Positions 26,737 through 34,501 of a DNA stretch of 54,153 bases are shown one piece after another. A program made the position numbers and the translations under genes. This stretch comes from Akkermansiaceae bacterium (GTDB taxonomy: Bacteria > Verrucomicrobiota > Verrucomicrobiia > Verrucomicrobiales > Akkermansiaceae). The notes beneath the pieces were generated by a model. The model was not told where the DNA came from, did no database searches, and saw only the letters and a list, made by a program, of their open reading frames with translations. Location: NCBI GenBank assembly GCA_905182475.1, contig CAJJBR010000040.1:1-54153 (forward strand), read 5' to 3'. Position 1 is the stretch's first letter. Every line of letters starts with the position of its first letter.

Positions 26737-26758
26737 GTCGGGACATTCCTGTCCCGAC
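26737..26758. repeat. Perfect 9-bp hairpin after gspH
   Basis: GTCGGGACA-TTCC-TGTCCCGAC starts three bases after the gspH stop. There is no following T-run. It lies 33 bases before the GTTTAAA repeat of the next gene. Confidence 0.8.
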
Positions 26759-26768
26759 AACCCTCTTG

Positions 26769-26800
26769 CATTGAGGTTTAAAGTTTAACGTTTAAAGTTT
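26769..26800. repeat. AT-rich dispersed repeat before the CTG-start pseudopilin gene
   Basis: TTGAGGTTTAAAGTTTAACG followed by TTTAAAGTTT. It is nearly identical to the copy before xth and runs straight into CTG at 26801, where xth has ATG. Confidence 0.8.
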
Positions 26801-27217
26801 CTGCTCACCACACCAACAAATCCCAGAAAACGACAAGGCTTCCTCTTATTAGAGGTAGTCCTCGCACTGGGTATTTTTGCAATTGCCGCCACCGGCATGG
26901 CAGTCGCTTTCCACCGCATGGCCGAGGCAGCTTCTCTCGCCCAGACCGAGATGCGGATCACACGTATCCTCGATTCCGCCCTCACCGAACAGCTCTCCTT
27001 CCCCACCCTCGAAGAAGGCGTCACCCAGATCCCTGTCGAAGGCACAGATATCGAACTCGATGTGGTCATCGAACCCATCGAAGACCTGGAAAACCAGGAC
27101 GGAGAACTTCTCCAGCAGATGTATCGTATCGAAATCACCGCAAACTGGTTCGCAAATGGAGCATGGCAATCGCGCTCAGCAGAAACCTGGCGATATAACC
27201 TGATGTATCAGCCATGA
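26801..27217 (+). CDS. gspI: Type II secretion minor pseudopilin (GspI-like), apparent CTG start
   Basis: A 138-residue pseudopilin whose first ATG (26897) lies after its own signal. Reading upstream in frame gives PRKRQ-GFLLLEVVLALGIFAIAATG, a proper basic leader, cleavage site and hydrophobic helix. The frame is closed by TAA at 26786-26788, and the only usable start in between is CTG at 26801. That codon follows the repeat ending AAAGTTT, exactly where xth has its ATG. The remaining sequence (MAEAASLAQTEMRITRILD onward, then beta strands) fits GspI. I take CTG as the start, as the coding evidence leaves no ATG, GTG or TTG. The stop overlaps gspJ by four bases. Confidence 0.75.
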   Translation: MLTTPTNPRKRQGFLLLEVVLALGIFAIAATGMAVAFHRMAEAASLAQTEMRITRILDSALTEQLSFPTLEEGVTQIPVEGTDIELDVVIEPIEDLENQDGELLQQMYRIEITANWFANGAWQSRSAETWRYNLMYQP

Positions 27218-28134
27218 AAGGGATATTGGACATAGGAAATTCAGTGATTGGGGTGCGAAACAATACCCAATCATCTAATCATCCAGTCTCCCAATCTCCC
27301 TATCCCCGGCGCCCTGTTTCCCGCAGGGATGGCTTCACGCTCCTAGAGCTGGTAATCGCCCTCCTCCTCATCGCCCTCCTCGTCGGCATGGTCTTCTCCA
27401 CCGCCCGTTCTTCGCTTATTCTTGGTAACTCAGTGGTGCAGACCCAGAACGAGGAGATGCTGCATCAGGCATTTTTCGAACTCTTGGAAAAACGCTTTGC
27501 CGCCCTACCGGGAAATACCCGCATGGATCTGGTTGTAACGGATGGGGGGTCTCATTACATAACAGACCTTACACTTGAGCAGGTTCCGCTTTCCTTCACA
27601 TGGGGAGGGCAAGAGCGCACGGCAAAGGCCATCCAACTCTCCACGGTGAAGCGCCGTTCCGGCTTTCTCGACATCGTCCTCCGCTACTACGAAAACGAAA
27701 TTATCGATCCGGACTCAACCACCGGCTCCGGTTTCGCCTCTTCAGCAGACGAAGAACCATTCGCAGAAATCATCCTGCTAACGGATGTCGCATACTTCGA
27801 ATGGCGTGCACTCGATGGCCGGACGATGGAATACCAGTATGACTGGGACTTACCAGGCCGCCTTCCACTACAGATGGAACTCAGTTGTAAATTCGGCGCA
27901 TCCGGAGAGGAAATACGTCAAATTTTTTGGATTCCACCACGCCAGAACCCGGAGGTATTCATGCGCCAGCTCCAGCAATCCGCAGGTCAGGGAGGCGGAG
28001 GCACGACAAATCCCGGGAACGGAACCGATGTGGAAATCCCGAATATCGAAATAAATCCGCGACCCGGTGGTAGAAGCGGCGGCGGACAAGAAAACAACAA
28101 CCTGCCACCAGGCGTAACCCCTCCAGGCAAATGA
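27214..28134 (+). CDS. gspJ: Type II secretion minor pseudopilin (GspJ-like)
   Basis: A 306-residue pseudopilin. The ATG overlaps the preceding stop (ATGA), which supports this start even though it gives a 40-residue leader before the cleavage site RRDG-FTLLELVIALLLIALL. The leader is encoded largely by a CAATC-rich low-complexity repeat. The body has the GspJ pattern with a conserved FEWRALDG region. The last 60 residues are a Gly/Pro/Asn-rich tail (GGGGTTNPGNGTD) not usual in GspJ. It overlaps gspK by four bases. Confidence 0.85.
   Translation: MKGILDIGNSVIGVRNNTQSSNHPVSQSPYPRRPVSRRDGFTLLELVIALLLIALLVGMVFSTARSSLILGNSVVQTQNEEMLHQAFFELLEKRFAALPGNTRMDLVVTDGGSHYITDLTLEQVPLSFTWGGQERTAKAIQLSTVKRRSGFLDIVLRYYENEIIDPDSTTGSGFASSADEEPFAEIILLTDVAYFEWRALDGRTMEYQYDWDLPGRLPLQMELSCKFGASGEEIRQIFWIPPRQNPEVFMRQLQQSAGQGGGGTTNPGNGTDVEIPNIEINPRPGGRSGGGQENNNLPPGVTPPGK
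27261..27307. repeat. CAATC-type low-complexity repeat in the gspJ leader
   Basis: Units such as CCCAATCATCTAATCATC and CCCAATCTCCCTATCCCC. A shorter relative lies at 30491-30515. Confidence 0.6.
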
Positions 28135-29063
28135 GAACCTCCACCCCTCCATCCCAAAAGGGAGCAGCCCTGATCGCAGTGCTCTGGCTCATCGCGATCC
28201 TAGGTCTAGCCGCGGTCACCACCCTCCGCGTGATCTCCTTCGACATGGAGGTCGTAACCGCGAAAATCCACGGCTCCCGCGCGTTTCAACTCGCCGAAAT
28301 GGGTATCGCCATCGGATGCAATCCCTCTGTCGAACGCAACGACCCACTCCTCCATCGCATGGATGAGGCCAACAACGAGGAGATAAACATCACCCTGACT
28401 TCAGAGGGCGCTCGTTTCAACATCAACACCCTCATCTTCGCAGAAGACAAAACCCTCATCCGATCAATCTTCATCCATTGGGGGCTTGATCTCGATTCAG
28501 CCCAAGCCCTCACCGACGCCTTTACCGACTGGACCGATCGCGACGACCAATCCGCCCTCAACGGTGCAGAGGTCGAGGATTACGAAAAAATTGGTCGTCT
28601 CAACCAACCCTTCAACCGCCCGTTCTACGACATAGAGGAAATGAGACTCGTCCTCGGCATGGATCAGATCGAAGCCCTCCGCCCCGACTGGCGCGACTGG
28701 TTCACCGTCTGGTCCAGCGGCACGCTCGACCTCAACGAGGCTGATGCCGAACTCATCTCAGTCGCCGCAGACGTCACCGAATCCATAGCCTCCATCATCC
28801 CTGAAACCGTCCGTGGCACCGACGATGTCCGCGACACGGAGGACGACGTTCCTTTCCAAGACGTCACCTCCGCGCTTTCCCTGCTTGGCATCGGCGGCGA
28901 TTCAAGTCAGTTAATTGCAGCACGATTCACTACCGACGATACAACCATCCGAATCACATCCACCGCCCGCTCCGGCGATGCGAAACGCCGCATCACCGCC
29001 ATCGTCCGCAATCGAACCGGCAGACCCGCCCTCCTCGACCGCACCACAGAAATCGTTCCTTGA
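28131..29063 (+). CDS. gspK: Type II secretion pseudopilus tip protein (GspK-like)
   Basis: A 310-residue GspK-like protein. The N-terminal signal is KGAALIAVLWLIAILGLAAV, the class lacking Glu5, as expected for GspK, which caps the pseudopilus. The large alpha domain includes the EGARFNINTL and DWTDRDDQSALNGAE segments, the helix-hairpin-helix-like LDLNEADAELI, and a C-terminal beta strand region (TIRITSTARSGDAKRRITAIV). Start ATG overlaps gspJ by four bases. Confidence 0.88.
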   Translation: MRTSTPPSQKGAALIAVLWLIAILGLAAVTTLRVISFDMEVVTAKIHGSRAFQLAEMGIAIGCNPSVERNDPLLHRMDEANNEEINITLTSEGARFNINTLIFAEDKTLIRSIFIHWGLDLDSAQALTDAFTDWTDRDDQSALNGAEVEDYEKIGRLNQPFNRPFYDIEEMRLVLGMDQIEALRPDWRDWFTVWSSGTLDLNEADAELISVAADVTESIASIIPETVRGTDDVRDTEDDVPFQDVTSALSLLGIGGDSSQLIAARFTTDDTTIRITSTARSGDAKRRITAIVRNRTGRPALLDRTTEIVP

Positions 29064-29096
29064 AAATTAAACTCTAAATTTTAAACCTCAAGGAAG
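29064..29096. repeat. AT-rich dispersed repeat, inverted copy after gspK
   Basis: AAATTAAACTCTAAATTTTA then AACCTCAAGGAAGAG. Its complement gives CTCTTCCTTGAGGTTTAAAA, the mirror of the copy at 29133-29172. Confidence 0.8.
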
Positions 29097-29132
29097 AGGC
29101 TCGCGCCAAAATATATCTATTCCGCTCCACTA

Positions 29133-29172
29133 TCCTCTTCCTTGAGGTTTAACGTTTAAAACTTAAAGTTTC
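29133..29172. repeat. AT-rich dispersed repeat, direct copy before gspL
   Basis: CCTCTTCCTTGAGGTTTAAC then GTTTAAAACTTAAAGTTTCC. It shares an 18-bp inverted match with 29064-29096 across a spacer of about 36 bp, so the pair can form a large hairpin. Confidence 0.8.
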
Positions 29173-29179
29173 CCCTTTT

Positions 29180-30421
29180 ATGGCCAAATCCTCCACCAAC
29201 CTGCTCCTTGTCCCCGGCGAAACCTCTTGGGAAGTCTGGACTGGCGGCTCCGCAGGCGCGGAACCGGCTGTCGTCGATTCCCCTCCAGCAGCGAAACCTT
29301 CGGAAATCGACAAACTCCCGCCAGGTGAAGTAATTCTATTTTTCCCGATCAAGGCACTCACCGCCCTGCCCATGCAAGTCCACACTGGGGACGACTCGCT
29401 TTTCGCCGATCTCGCAGAGACCCATGCCGAGCGACTCGGCTTCCGCCCCGATCCCTTCGCCGGGCAACTCACAGACGTTTTTCCTCTTTTTACGAATTCC
29501 GAAACTTCGACCATCCTTTCCGTAATCCTCCGCACTCCTGAAACGGAAGACCTTCCGAAAAAATCCCCGAAAGCCTTCGATATCTCAGCGCGAGCGTTTC
29601 AAGTAAAAGGAAACCTTCTGAGCCTCTGGCGCGAACTCGGCCAATGGGTCTTCGCGATCCACAAGGAAGGGAAACTGATTTACTGCCAGGCCACCTCCTC
29701 ATCCGCCGCTTCGCCCGATGCCTCCCTCGCACGCGAGATTCGCATCGCCATCGCCCAGCTTTCTCTCCAAGGCCTCGATGCTTCGCCATCCCGCGCCACC
29801 GTCTGGTCTTCCGATCCGGAAACAGATACCTCGCACATTTCCAAAACACTCTCTCTACAGACCGATCTCCAGCCGAGACCAGCTCCGGTTCTGCCAGATC
29901 CACTCAGCAAGCTTCTCCCAGCAGACGTCCGCGCCGCTCGCCGCGAGGCAACCAAACGCCGCAACCTAACACTCGCCATCGCAGCGGTCGCCATCGCCTA
30001 TTTCGGCACTATCGGCTATCTCGGCTACCAGCTTTGGAAAACGAATTCCACTACCAAGGAGCTGAATGCCCGCGTCGCACAGGTGTCACCTGAAGGCGAA
30101 GCCTACGCCCTGCATATTTCCAAATGGGACGAACTCGAATACGCCATCGACAAGAACTATAACACCGTCGACATCCTCAGCAGGGTCGCCCGCTCCATCC
30201 CGCCCAACTCCGGACTACGGCTCAAAACCGCCGACATTTCCCCAACAGAAATCCGCTTGATCGGCGAGGCTCCGCAGGCACGATCCGTGAACCAATTTTC
30301 CCAGAACCTCACGAAAAACAACGATCTCGCCGCCTTCGATTGGCAGTTGCCCGAGCCGAAACAATCGAGCCGTGGCTGGGAGTTCGTCTTCACCGGCACT
30401 ACCCCGCTGGCCACCCCTTAA
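29180..30421 (+). CDS. gspL: Type II secretion inner-membrane assembly protein (GspL/PilN-like)
   Basis: A 413-residue protein. The N-terminal 250 residues form a weakly conserved cytoplasmic domain resembling the actin-like GspL/PilM part (VILFFPIKALTALPM, then SVILRTPETED). A single transmembrane helix lies near 275-295 (LTLAIAAVAIAYFGTIGYLG) and a periplasmic ferredoxin-like domain of PilN/GspL type follows (SKWDELEYAID, NSGLRLKTADI, ATSVNQF-like). It links the ATPase to the pseudopilus platform. Assigned by position and topology; sequence similarity is low. Confidence 0.7.
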   Translation: MAKSSTNLLLVPGETSWEVWTGGSAGAEPAVVDSPPAAKPSEIDKLPPGEVILFFPIKALTALPMQVHTGDDSLFADLAETHAERLGFRPDPFAGQLTDVFPLFTNSETSTILSVILRTPETEDLPKKSPKAFDISARAFQVKGNLLSLWRELGQWVFAIHKEGKLIYCQATSSSAASPDASLAREIRIAIAQLSLQGLDASPSRATVWSSDPETDTSHISKTLSLQTDLQPRPAPVLPDPLSKLLPADVRAARREATKRRNLTLAIAAVAIAYFGTIGYLGYQLWKTNSTTKELNARVAQVSPEGEAYALHISKWDELEYAIDKNYNTVDILSRVARSIPPNSGLRLKTADISPTEIRLIGEAPQARSVNQFSQNLTKNNDLAAFDWQLPEPKQSSRGWEFVFTGTTPLATP

Positions 30422-30616
30422 AAACCTCGAGCCGACCGGAGGGAAAGGAGATGCAGAGACCGAGGGAACGAGAGTGGGGACACGCGATATCCCCAATCCC
30501 CCAATCCCTATTTTCTCTTCCCTTCCCCCCCGTTTCCACCAATCCTCCGTCCTCCGCGAAATCCTATTTTCACCGACAAACCCCGTTCCCTCCGGCATTT
30601 CCTTACCGTATCCACT
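30422..30616. other. Intergenic region within the secretion operon
   Basis: A 195-base gap between gspL and gspM, unusually long for this operon. It holds purine-rich sequence (AGGGAAAGGAGATGCAGAG), a CAATCCC repeat at 30491-30515 and pyrimidine-rich runs (TTCTCTTCCCTTCCCCCC). No gene or tRNA is seen. Confidence 0.5.
30491..30515. repeat. CAATCCC low-complexity repeat
   Basis: CCCCAATCCCCCAATCCC then TATTTTC, related to the element in the gspJ leader. Confidence 0.5.
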
Positions 30617-31141
30617 ATGTCTTCGCGCGAAAAAAACCTCCTAGCTCTACTTCTCGTCGCGGGATTCATTATTCTGAACTTTTTCCTTTATACTCTCTAC
30701 GTCCAGAAAAAGAACCTGTTCGAAACAGGATTCACTACTGCGAAGAACAATCTGCAAAAGGCCATCGTTCAGCAGGAAATGTCCGGCCAGCTCGCCGAGG
30801 AAATAGAATGGCTCAGCCAGAACGAGCCCGATCCGATCGCCTACCAGGAAGTCCAGACCAAGCTCCAGCAGTTCGCGGAAAGCCAGGCACGCAATCTCGG
30901 ACTAACCATTAAACGCCAGGAACTCCTTCCCACCGATACCAGCGGTGTCCGTTACAACCGCGCCCAAGTTAGGATCGATCTCACCGGCCAAGAGCAAGCA
31001 CTCTATCGCTGGTTCGATGCCATCAACGATCCCACCGCTTTCCGCTCAGCTTTCCAGATTCGCATTTCGCCAAACGGCAAGGACGACACACTTATCGACT
31101 GCTCCGCAACCCTCGCCCAATGGTTCACGCCCGCAACGTGA
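30617..31141 (+). CDS. gspM: Type II secretion assembly protein (GspM/PilO-like)
   Basis: A 174-residue bitopic protein: a short cytoplasmic tail, one transmembrane helix at about 7-27 (LLALLLVAGFIILNFFLYTL), a coiled stretch (about 35-75) and a ferredoxin-like periplasmic domain (about 90-170) ending RIDLTGQEQALYRWFDAI. This is the GspM/PilO plan, which pairs with GspL/PilN. Sequence signatures are weak, so the call rests on topology and on the gspL neighbour. Confidence 0.7.
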   Translation: MSSREKNLLALLLVAGFIILNFFLYTLYVQKKNLFETGFTTAKNNLQKAIVQQEMSGQLAEEIEWLSQNEPDPIAYQEVQTKLQQFAESQARNLGLTIKRQELLPTDTSGVRYNRAQVRIDLTGQEQALYRWFDAINDPTAFRSAFQIRISPNGKDDTLIDCSATLAQWFTPAT

Positions 31142-31155
31142 CCCACTTTCCTGCC

Positions 31156-31749
31156 ATGAAACACCTTTCCATCCTGCTCCTCACGGCCGCCAGTTTCTAC
31201 CCCCTCGTAAACGCTGGCATACCGAGAAAGGAACCACTCGTGAAATACACCGGTCTCTGGACGAAGAGCCCTTTCACATCCAAGCCCCCACCGGTTACAG
31301 CAGGTCCAACCGTGAACCCACTCGACGACTTCACCCTCACCGGTATTGCCCCAGTCCCCGGCGGCTACCGTATCACGATCATCAGCAAGAAAAACCCGGA
31401 GCTAAAAAAAGTAATCGAACCCGGAAGAACGGGAGAATTCACCGTCGTTTCCGTAAACCGGAATCCTGACAAAGCGCTAGGCACCACAGTCGTTCTTTCC
31501 ACCGGTTCAGTCCAAGGCACTGTCTCCTTCGAGAAAGAAATGCTAACCCTTAAAGCACCTCCCGCTCCCAAGCGGCAGCAAGTCAAACTCCCTCCCGGCA
31601 TCAGACCAGGTCAGGCAAACCCAGCCCGGGCCAATACAGCCAAGCGCCAGCCGCGTCCCCGCATCGTCCCGCCACCGACCCCGGCCAACACCAGAGGCAA
31701 GAAACAGCCGACGAACAAGAACAACAAAAACCGCTCCAATCGTCGCTAG
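31156..31749 (+). CDS. Secreted secretin-associated protein (GspC/PilP-like)
   Basis: A 197-residue exported protein with a cleavable signal (MKHLSILLLTAASFYPLVNA). The centre (about 55-120) is a small beta-rich domain with PLDDFTLTGIAPVPGGYRI, like the HR domain of GspC or PilP that contacts the secretin N-terminal domain. The C-terminal 65 residues are Pro/Arg/Lys/Asn-rich and probably disordered. The ATG at 31156 is used since it starts the signal; an upstream ATG would overlap gspM. It sits directly before the secretin gene, which fits a secretin partner. Confidence 0.6.
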   Translation: MKHLSILLLTAASFYPLVNAGIPRKEPLVKYTGLWTKSPFTSKPPPVTAGPTVNPLDDFTLTGIAPVPGGYRITIISKKNPELKKVIEPGRTGEFTVVSVNRNPDKALGTTVVLSTGSVQGTVSFEKEMLTLKAPPAPKRQQVKLPPGIRPGQANPARANTAKRQPRPRIVPPPTPANTRGKKQPTNKNNKNRSNRR

Positions 31750-31786
31750 TAGTCCCCTTACTTTTCCCCATCCATTTTTCCCATTT

Positions 31787-31815
31787 CGAGTTTCGAATTT
31801 AAAACTTAGAGTTTC
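31787..31815. repeat. AT-rich dispersed repeat before the secretin gene
   Basis: TCGAGTTTCGAATTTAAAAC then TTAGAGTTT, ending about six bases before the secretin ATG. Confidence 0.75.
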
Positions 31816-31821
31816 ATCTCC

Positions 31822-34188
31822 ATGCGCCGCTTTCTTCCCTACCTCTCCATCCTGCTTTCCTGTGCTGCCTTCGCACAGGATGCTGAAGTCCCTGCCATCC
31901 CGGTCGTTCCACCTCCCGCAGTAGTCCCTCCCGTATTACTACCTCCCGGCGTGAACCCCCAGCCCGAGGTTCAACCCGTAAAACTAGCAGTTCTGAAAGA
32001 CACCCTCATCGTCGAGGCCATCGAGCAACCGAAACTTTCCGGAGCCGATCTCGCAGCACTCTACCGGAAATACACCGGCCACCGCGTTATCGTTTCATCC
32101 GCCGCAGCCGATGCGGAGTTCTCCTTTGTCCAGCCCGCTTCCCCGCAGGATCCGCTCACCTACGCGCAAGCCGCCGAGCTCCTAAAAAAAGCCGCCACCA
32201 TCGAGAATTTCATCTTCGTCCCGGACGGCACCGATCCGAAACTCGAATACCTCACCCTCCCCACCGCAGGCATCAAGCCCACTGGAATCGGTGTAGGAGT
32301 CTATAATGAAAACGACATCCTCCCAGAAGGCGACGCGGTCATCTCCTATGTGATGAACCTCAGCTACATCAAGCCCAATGAAGCCGTCCGCACCTTCACC
32401 CAGATCATCGGCCAGTTCGGTGCCTTCGGCTCCATCGCTGCCGTCCCGAATGCCGCTTCCGTAGTCATCACGGAAAACACTTCCCTCATCCGGAAACTCA
32501 TCGACCTCAAAGTGGAGATCGATAAACCATCCTCGCAGGTCGCCACCCGTTTCATTACGGTGAAACACGCGGACGTTACCGAGCTCGCCACCACCCTTAA
32601 CGAACTCCTCGGCACCCAGCAGAACAGCTCCAACACCGCCGGCGTCCAGCGCCAACAGGTAAAACCCGCAATACCAGGCCTCCCCACGGACGGTGCCGTC
32701 CCCGGCGCAACCTCTTCCGGCGAGGACACTCCGATCCAAATCATCCCGGATGCCCGCACCAACCGCCTCTTCGCAATGGGTCGCCCCGTCGACCTTCTCT
32801 TCGTCGAGGGTCTCGTCCGCGAATTCGATACCGAGTCCGACCAACGAAATTTCCTCCGCCGGAAACTAAAATTCCTCGCAGTGGCGGATTTCCTCCCCAT
32901 CGCAGGAGATGCCCTCACCCGCGCCTTCTCCGGCACTGGTGACCAAAGCGCACAAGCAGGCCAGGCCGGTGGTGGAAACAACAACCGCCAGCAATCCAAT
33001 AACAACAACCGTGGCAACCAAAATACTGGCGGCACGGGATCATCCGGAACCCGTGGCGACTCGCTTTCCGCCCCACAGATCAACTCAGCCCCTGAGTCAC
33101 TCCTCATCGGGCGCACCCTCCTCGTCGCCGACAATATCACCAACTCCGTCGTCATCCAGGGCCCCCCTACTGCCATCGAGATCATCGAGAACCTCCTCGA
33201 CCAGGTGGATGTAAAAGCGGATCAGGTGATGATCTCCACCGTCTTCGGCCAGCTTTCGCTTGGAAATGAGCTTTCGACCGGCGTTGATTGGATCAAGGCT
33301 TTTCGGGGCAACAATAGCGGTGGCGTCGCCGGTTCAAGTATCACCGGAGGCACCGCGAATAACTTCGATCCGGCGGGCCTCGTCAGTCCTTTTACGGGCT
33401 TGATTCCCGGCACGTTCCCGAGCCAGACCGGTCTCTCGCTTTACGGGAAAATCGGAAACTCTCTCTCCGCCTACGTGAACCTACTTTCCTCCTCCTCCGA
33501 TTTCACAGTGCTCTCGAGACCCTCGATCTATACCGCCAATAACCAGAAAGGCACGATTTCCTCAGGGCGACGTATCGCCATCCCAACGAACTCGAACCAA
33601 TTTTCGGGCGGCGGAGTTTCGACCAATATTGAATATCGCGATGTCGTTCTCAAACTGGAGGTCATCCCACTGGTGAACTCCGAGGACGAGATCACGCTCC
33701 AGATCGCCCTACTCAGCGATGACATCATCGGCGAATCGGACTTCATCGAAGGGATCGGTCGGGTTCCTATCATCGGTACCCGCGAACTCTTGACCACTGT
33801 CACGGTTCCAAACAACCAGACCATCGTGCTCGGCGGACTGATTACGACCAACGAAACCGAATCCATATCGGGCATCCCAATTCTCAGTGACATCCCCGGT
33901 CTCGGACGCCTGTTCTCGACCAAAACCGACGGCGTGGAACGTGATGAACTGATGATCTTCATTCAGCCAACCATCGTGAATAGCAGCAACACGCTCAACG
34001 ACGTCCAATCCAATATGGATACGCGCTACAACGTTTCCGAACCTGCCCGCACCTTCGCCGATGGAGCCGTGCTTCCGCCTCTCGATGTGGTCGATAAAAA
34101 CGGACGTCCCATCCCCGCTGCCATCCCCGTCGAGACCGAGCCTCGGAACTTCAACCGCAAGTCCATCCGCCCGATCCACCGGAGGTAA
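31822..34188 (+). CDS. gspD: Type II secretion outer-membrane secretin
   Basis: A 788-residue secretin with signal peptide (ending CAAFA-Q) and Pro-rich N-terminal segment. N-domains at about 60-340 show repeated beta-alpha-beta modules, for example VMNLSYIKPNEAVRTFTQII with PNAASVVITENTSLIRKL, and ITVKHADVTELATTLNELL. An Asn/Gly/Gln-rich linker (about 374-420, NNNRQQSNNNNRGNQNTGG) follows. The C-terminal secretin domain has VDVKADQVMISTVFGQLSLG, the VLSRPSIYTANNQKG strand, and VTVPNNQTIVLGGLITTNET. The long linker inside the N-domains is uncommon. A palindromic element follows its stop. Confidence 0.93.
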   Translation: MRRFLPYLSILLSCAAFAQDAEVPAIPVVPPPAVVPPVLLPPGVNPQPEVQPVKLAVLKDTLIVEAIEQPKLSGADLAALYRKYTGHRVIVSSAAADAEFSFVQPASPQDPLTYAQAAELLKKAATIENFIFVPDGTDPKLEYLTLPTAGIKPTGIGVGVYNENDILPEGDAVISYVMNLSYIKPNEAVRTFTQIIGQFGAFGSIAAVPNAASVVITENTSLIRKLIDLKVEIDKPSSQVATRFITVKHADVTELATTLNELLGTQQNSSNTAGVQRQQVKPAIPGLPTDGAVPGATSSGEDTPIQIIPDARTNRLFAMGRPVDLLFVEGLVREFDTESDQRNFLRRKLKFLAVADFLPIAGDALTRAFSGTGDQSAQAGQAGGGNNNRQQSNNNNRGNQNTGGTGSSGTRGDSLSAPQINSAPESLLIGRTLLVADNITNSVVIQGPPTAIEIIENLLDQVDVKADQVMISTVFGQLSLGNELSTGVDWIKAFRGNNSGGVAGSSITGGTANNFDPAGLVSPFTGLIPGTFPSQTGLSLYGKIGNSLSAYVNLLSSSSDFTVLSRPSIYTANNQKGTISSGRRIAIPTNSNQFSGGGVSTNIEYRDVVLKLEVIPLVNSEDEITLQIALLSDDIIGESDFIEGIGRVPIIGTRELLTTVTVPNNQTIVLGGLITTNETESISGIPILSDIPGLGRLFSTKTDGVERDELMIFIQPTIVNSSNTLNDVQSNMDTRYNVSEPARTFADGAVLPPLDVVDKNGRPIPAAIPVETEPRNFNRKSIRPIHRR

Positions 34189-34192
34189 CGCC

Positions 34193-34340
34193 CAAGGAGG
34201 GGCTGCATTCTGCTACCCAACAACCCGAGCACACTGGCCGGGTCTTGCGTTCTCCATTCTTCTTTGAGGGAGATGTTTGATTTTCCAGTCCCTCTATCTC
34301 CGCTGCGCTTCGATTGGCAGCAGAATGCAGCCAATCCTTG
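34193..34340. repeat. Palindromic intergenic element, copy 2
   Basis: Same inverted ends as copy 1: left arm 34193-34217, right arm 34316-34340, differing by a few bases. The centre is longer (98 bp), with a further partly complementary AGGGAGAT/ATCTCC pair. It starts four bases after the gspD stop. Confidence 0.85.
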
Positions 34341-34386
34341 TTTACTTTGTAATTCTCCACCTCCCCTCCCGGAGTATGAGGTAGTG

Positions 34387-34405
34387 CTTGCATATTCCTT
34401 GCAAG
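34387..34405. promoter_or_regulatory. Short inverted repeat upstream of phosphoesterase gene
   Basis: CTTGCA-TATTCCT-TGCAAG is a 6-bp perfect inverted repeat about 100 bases before the start codon. It is a possible operator; the rest of 34341-34501 shows nothing recognisable. Confidence 0.25.
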
Positions 34406-34501
34406 TAAGTGCACGTTTCGCGCGCTTCCTATCCGGGGGCAATTCGTCTCGACAGCGGCCTTCCACAAGACAAACTATCACTTCCTCTTCCCAAACCTCC
34501 C

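Noticed and set aside
32364..33185. 273-codon minus-strand frame opposite the secretin
   Set aside because: Antisense of well-conserved secretin coding sequence.
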